DNA of 22,401 nt. Origin: Agrocybe praecox (taxonomy: Eukaryota > Basidiomycota > Agaricomycetes > Agaricales > Agrocybaceae). Under the pieces are notes generated by a model, which was not told the origin of the DNA, ran no database searches, and was given only the letters and a program-made list of their open reading frames with translations. Below are positions 18,980-22,401 of the stretch, piece after piece. Position numbers and translations under genes: made by a program. The first letter of the stretch is position 1. Each line of letters opens with the position of its first letter. Location of the stretch: assembly GCA_964017145.1 (NCBI GenBank), contig CAXHKQ010000065.1, positions 1 to 22,401 of the forward strand, given 5' to 3'.

Positions 18980-20142
18980 GGGTTGGAAAATTCGTATCGT
19001 TTGATAGTAAAACAAACATTTTTGATGGAATATTTTTTGAATTATCAACACAGTTTCATTGAATGACGATTCACCGAAAATGTCGATCTTACAACTTATC
19101 TCTGCCCTTCGTATAGAACGTTCACTTTTATGCCTTGAAATTATGTATATTTTCTGCTATCATTTTGTCATCGGTGCTAAGGCTCTATTCAGCGAGCATT
19201 CTTCAGAGGTCTGAAGACTTAAAATATTCACTAAAGGACAAATCAGAATTATACCGTAAATAGGGCTGCAATTCATAGCCATTTCCAAGGTTGTTTGTTT
19301 GTAGCGACCTGTGGAACTGCGTATTGTTTTGGTGTAACATAACTTTTTCCATCGACATGTGGAGAGTATCTTCGCCATTTTGAACTTCAGGTGCCCCAAA
19401 GACTCTATTTAAAGTCATGGATTATTTTTTTCTTTTCCATGTAGCTGATGAGGAATACTCCTCCAAAATATAAACGACATCCATCTGTTCCGTATTCGTT
19501 AATTTTGGAGAGGCTTCATAGCACCCTGTTCACTTTAACGGACGATTGGACTCTTGAGTGTAGTGATGGTGTCATGTTTCATTCATTGTCACAAATTATT
19601 ACAAAAAACAGCTTAATCGCGTTCGATCTGCCGAAAGAGCTGCTCCGAAATAACAACTCTTTGTCCAAACATTTTTTATAATATCTATATCGTATTAGCA
19701 ATATTCATCAACCGTTCTTTTCTATTTTCCGAAATTATTTTGTGTATTTTTTAATGTTTTTGTCTGTAATTGCAACATTTGGGCGTCCAGAGTGCTCATC
19801 ATTCTTGGTGTCTCAATGGCCAGTACGGAATTTAAAAAATCGAGACTATTTTTTACGGCAGGGACGAAACATAGATAACACTTTCTGTTCATGTTTTGGC
19901 TCTTATCGCAACTTTTCCCATTAGAAAACAGTGCTTTTATAAGGACACGACATACGCCGATATCCATTTCATCTAACAAAAGTTGCTTCAATCAAATTAA
20001 AATATCGAACGAACCAAAAGACCTATGGATGTCATATGTTGTATATCGTCCTTCAATGGAACTGGGAACTATCATGATTATTCACAAATCATTTTATCAG
20101 AAACATGTGTCCTACTATCAAACGATACGAATTTTCCAGCCC
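18980..20142 (-). pseudogene. Dead mariner transposon with transposase remnants
   Basis: Terminal inverted repeats of about 30 bp: left GGGTTGGAAAATTCGTATCG, and right, inverted, GGGCTGGAAAATTCGTATCG, both continuing TTTGATAGTA. The minus strand carries transposase pieces in order, in different frames. MDIGVCRVLIKALFSNGKS (about 19965-19905) is the helix-turn-helix start. KFRTGH, a stop, then DTKNDEHSGRPNVAITDKNI (about 19835-19750) is the linker, equivalent to DEPRSGRP. KVMLHQNNTQFHRSLQTNN (about 19360-19300) stands where HHDNARPH is expected. ELQPYLRYNSDLSFSEYF stands for the HPPYSPDLAPSDY block. The catalytic Asp of the HxDNA motif is Asn, and several stops and frameshifts are present. The TIRs differ from family M, so this is a second mariner lineage. 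It lies in the LRRK-like intron, in sense orientation. Confidence 0.8.
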
Positions 20143-20268
20143 TTCTGTTAGATTGGCGGCGATACAGTATAAACCGTCTTTTTATGAAATGTGAATGTTT
20201 AGTGAAAAAAACTACCAGCTCATTATTTTGGAACATACACGAAATTGAGGAAAAGTAAGAGTAATGAT

Positions 20269-20506
20269 GCGTCGTCTGAGTGGCGTAGGGGTAGAGTACC
20301 TGCCTCACGAACGGAAGGTCCTGGGTTCGAATCTTTTATGGGTGCGGGTTTTTTCTTCTAACGATGATCCAAAGGAAGGATGTTAAATGTTGCCCAGGGT
20401 TACTCTTTGGATCGCTGTGCTAATCACATGGCATCTTTAAACCCGAAACCGATTATGAAGCCCTGCTACTCTTTACATACAAGGAGAGTATAGAAGGGAG
20501 GCTACA
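20269..20506 (+). mobile_element. tRNA-derived SINE, copy 2 (in LRRK-like intron)
   Basis: The tRNA-like head has an A box TGGCGTAGGGG at 20281-20291, GCCTCACGAACGG in the anticodon-arm position, and a near-canonical B box GGTTCGAATC at 20324-20333. The body matches copy 1 (1-295, minus): GATGATCCA, GGAAGGATGTT, AGGGTTACTCT, ACCCGAAACCGATTA, CCTGCTACTCTT. The 3' boundary, near GAGGCTACAA (about 20495-20506), is approximate. The pol III promoter boxes are better preserved here than in copy 1. Cloverleaf pairing is poor, so it is not a functional tRNA gene. Confidence 0.8.
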
Positions 20507-20932
20507 AACAAATCGGTGAAGAAAGTCTCGCCCTTTGGTTAAACGCGTCCAGAGAAAAAAAGTTGTCAAACGAATTATACACAAACAATTTTCAAGTTTG
20601 TTTGAATGAAAAGGATTTGTGCACAATTTCATTATTGACATGTTAAATGTCTATGGTCTTGGTATGCGGGGTAAAAATTCAGATCGAGCTCACATTGAGC
20701 GTGTTGAACCTAGCTGAACATAGGCATTAGATGGCAAAAAATCTTCGAGTATACATTGCTATACTAAATGAAGTATTTCGTGTTTAGTTTAGAGTCAATC
20801 TTAAGAAATAAAATTTGGTCAACAAAAGCAAAAATATGAAAGCCAAATTTACCGGTGTCCGGGCGGAATACCAGTTCCCTAACAATTCCCCGCGTGCATC
20901 CCGCACCCGTGCCCGCCCGCTTGCCCACTCAC

Positions 20933-21441
20933 CTCATCCTCGAACGGCCGGAATATCGTCACCGGGCGCAGCGTATCGTACTCGACCACCACGATGCAGC
21001 CCCACGACGTGCCCACGTACAGCGAGCCGCCCAGCCGCCCCAGCGCCGTGATCTGGCACTTGCCCGGACTCAGGTTGCTCCTCGATGGCGATGCTGTTCA
21101 GCGACTCGCTGCACGGCACCAGCTTGCTGCAGTCCAGTCGCTGCGCGATCCGGCGTTTGGGCTCGCCGCCACCGTCGCCGCCGGCGCCGGCTCCAGTGTG
21201 CCACAGGTACAGCACGCAGCCGGGCGACACGGTCGAGTAGACGTACGGCGCTGCTGCTGCGGCGCCATCGCCGGCGCCATCGTCGCCAGCGGGCTGAACG
21301 AGCGAGGTGATGTGATCGGGAAAGGCGGGCGCGCTGGCGGCGTCAAAGTGGCAGAGCGTTTGGCGCTCGGAGACGACCGAATCGCGCAGCGAGAACATGT
21401 TGATGGTGGCGCCGGCGATGCCGCACCAGAGTTCGCATTCG
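20933..21441 (-). CDS. Lrrk: Penultimate exon of LRRK-like gene (beta-propeller blades), +1 frame break
   Basis: The acceptor CCCCATCCAG| at 21442 opens (C)ECELWCGIAGATINMFSLRD, and the exon continues through YVYSTVSPGCVLYLWHT, an Ala/Gly-rich insert, RIAQRLDCSKLVPCSESLNS and IAIEE. At 21074-21077 (plus strand) four bases stand where three are needed; the frame then shifts and continues LSPGKCQITALGRLGGSLYV, GTSWGCIVVVEYDTLRPVTI, FRPFEDE to the donor at 20932. Dropping one base gives 508 nt (1 + 169 codons), consistent with the phase-0 next exon. LWCG and LYVGTSWG are typical blade starts. The propeller has Ala/Gly-rich loops. The protein is probably an LRRK/Roco kinase C-terminus. Upstream exons (LRR, ROC-COR, kinase) would lie right of the window. 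The frame break is either a one-base sequence error or an inactivating mutation. Confidence 0.6.
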
Positions 21442-21974
21442 CTGGATGGGGGAGGAGACGAAGGGCGATAAATAAATTGGAAATATTTACCTTGAAACGC
21501 TCAGCCTCAAGACCATTGTTTGCCATCTTCTCAGCGAAATACACATGAAATCTATTCAAATGTTTGTTCACTTGATACATGACACCATTTGAGTACTGTA
21601 TTTTGTATGCACGTTTCATAAATAATAAAATCGTTCTTTGTTTAAGTTGTAAGTGTTATGGCTTAAAGAACAAGTACAAAAATAATTCTCAGCTTCAGTT
21701 GTGGTGAAATTTAACGAACAACATGAAAATAATTTTCGATAATATTGTAATGTTATTTGTCCTCAAGATACATCTGTTTTCGTGGAACAAGACAAGTGCT
21801 CTTTCAGTTGGACATTTAGCACGCGACGTACATGCTTCATACAGGGTGACCAGAAATAACCCGGACAACATTTGGGGCAGCCTTTGTTGTGTTCTCAGAG
21901 ATTGTATGTATATTTGACATTTCGTCAAAACTCACAAGGGGAGGTCACGCACGTGTCGTTACGGATCACGGTGA
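21442..21974 (-). other. Upstream intron of the LRRK-like gene
   Basis: AT-rich sequence beyond the acceptor at 21442-21443 with no further exon recognised. A stretch CAGGGTGACCAGAAATAACC at 21842-21861 looks like one end of a transposon, but I found no matching partner. Confidence 0.4.
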
Positions 21975-22300
21975 GCGTCTAGCTGATTATTATATGGGAA
22001 AAATAAAGATACCCGTCTAAAAGGACTCTTGCCAATGCGCCCTGTGGCCGGAGCTAGAAGCATTTGAAGATTGAGATCTTGTATGGAAGTTTGTATGGAC
22101 ACAAGGTGAACAAATGGTACCACAGTTTTGACGCGTGGGCTTTCTCTGGAAAGTTGTAGTCAGTAGAAGTTGACGAAATCGAAAACTCCCATACAAGATC
22201 TGAATCTTCAAATGCTCATATCTTCGGCCACAGGGCGCATTGGCAAGAGTCCTTTTAGACGGGTATCTTTATTTTGCACCTAGAATCACCAGCTAGACGC
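21975..22300. mobile_element. Long-inverted-repeat MITE (foldback)
   Basis: About 115 bp at the left (from GCGTCTAGCTG at 21975) and at the right (ending CAGCTAGACGC at 22300) are inverted copies with only a few differences. A 44-bp core from AAAATAAAGATACCCGTC onward, including GACTCTTGCCAATGCGCC and CTGTGGCCG, is identical. The centre, about 95 bp, is unique and non-coding. No clear target-site duplication is visible next to the ends, so the exact termini and superfamily are unknown. It would form a long hairpin if transcribed with the host intron. Confidence 0.75.
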
Positions 22301-22401
22301 TACGATGGCGAAAAATAGGAGTGCTATTTTGAAACTGTTTTCAATGTAATTCAGTGTAAAAACGAAAATTGGAGATCTTTCGTGAGATTGGAAGGAATCG
22401 A

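Larger units (their letters stand above)
18689..20932 (-). other. Last intron of the LRRK-like gene
   Basis: The donor GAG|GTGAGTGGG (20933/20932) and acceptor TTTTCCCAG (18689) are both strong and in the same phase. It holds a mariner pseudogene (18980-20142), a SINE (20269-20506) and about 430 bp of anonymous AT-rich DNA (20507-20932). Confidence 0.65.

Noticed and set aside
20269..20340. Functional tRNA gene
   Set aside because: A and B boxes are present, but the arms do not pair well and the sequence continues into a SINE body shared with a second copy.
20855..21548. Plus-strand Arg/Ala-rich open frames of 151 and 184 codons
   Set aside because: They are antisense shadows of the GC-rich minus-strand propeller exon; the minus strand has splice sites and blade motifs, the plus strand has none.
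21842..21861. CAGGGTGACCAGAAATAACC as the end of a DNA transposon
   Set aside because: It looks like a transposon terminus, but no inverted partner or target-site duplication was found nearby.

Overview
The window looks like insect nuclear DNA, most likely from a dipteran; a mosquito would fit. The evidence is spliced genes with GT/AG junctions, long AT-rich introns, short CA/TG microsatellites, and dense, mostly decayed transposons (mariner, hAT-like, tRNA-derived SINE, inverted-repeat MITE, non-LTR retrotransposon). Nothing bacterial is present: no operons, no rRNA and no CRISPR. The species is inferred, not proven.

Layout. Two host genes lie on the minus strand. At the left (about 575-2190) is the 5' end of a CDKL-type protein kinase. 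A TATA box at 2188-2194 and a leader exon (2018-2085 coding) join in frame to the exon carrying the glycine-rich loop (575-762). The rest of the gene lies beyond the left edge. At the right (18422-21441) are the last two exons of a gene whose product looks like the C-terminal beta-propeller of an LRRK/Roco kinase. Its 2.2 kb last intron holds a dead mariner and a SINE. Each host gene has one conserved exon with a single extra A that breaks the frame.

The 16 kb between them is intergenic and built from transposons. The centrepiece is a full-length non-LTR retrotransposon (3411-10619, 7.2 kb, plus strand) with a perfect 13-bp target-site duplication. It has ORF1 (RRM-like) and an intact ORF2 (endonuclease, reverse transcriptase, RNase H, CCHC) overlapping by 17 nt. 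It inserted into the right inverted repeat of an older mariner fragment. Its 5' region is unusual: four degenerate repeats, spaced by multiples of three, lie in one stop-free frame that runs into ORF1, and a near-perfect splice donor/acceptor pair sits at the start of ORF1.

Other elements: four copies of one mariner-derived family (891-1440, 2753-10631 split, about 13190-13521, 16112-16644); a second mariner pseudogene with its own TIRs (18980-20142); a hAT-like MITE (12393-13089); two SINE copies (1-295 and 20269-20506); an inverted-repeat MITE (21975-22300); a three-copy 105-bp tandem array with a palindrome (11731-12034); and an unnamed dispersed repeat (10649-10784 and 15196-15337). A GC-rich stretch at 15480-16070 may be the 5' leader of a plus-strand gene.
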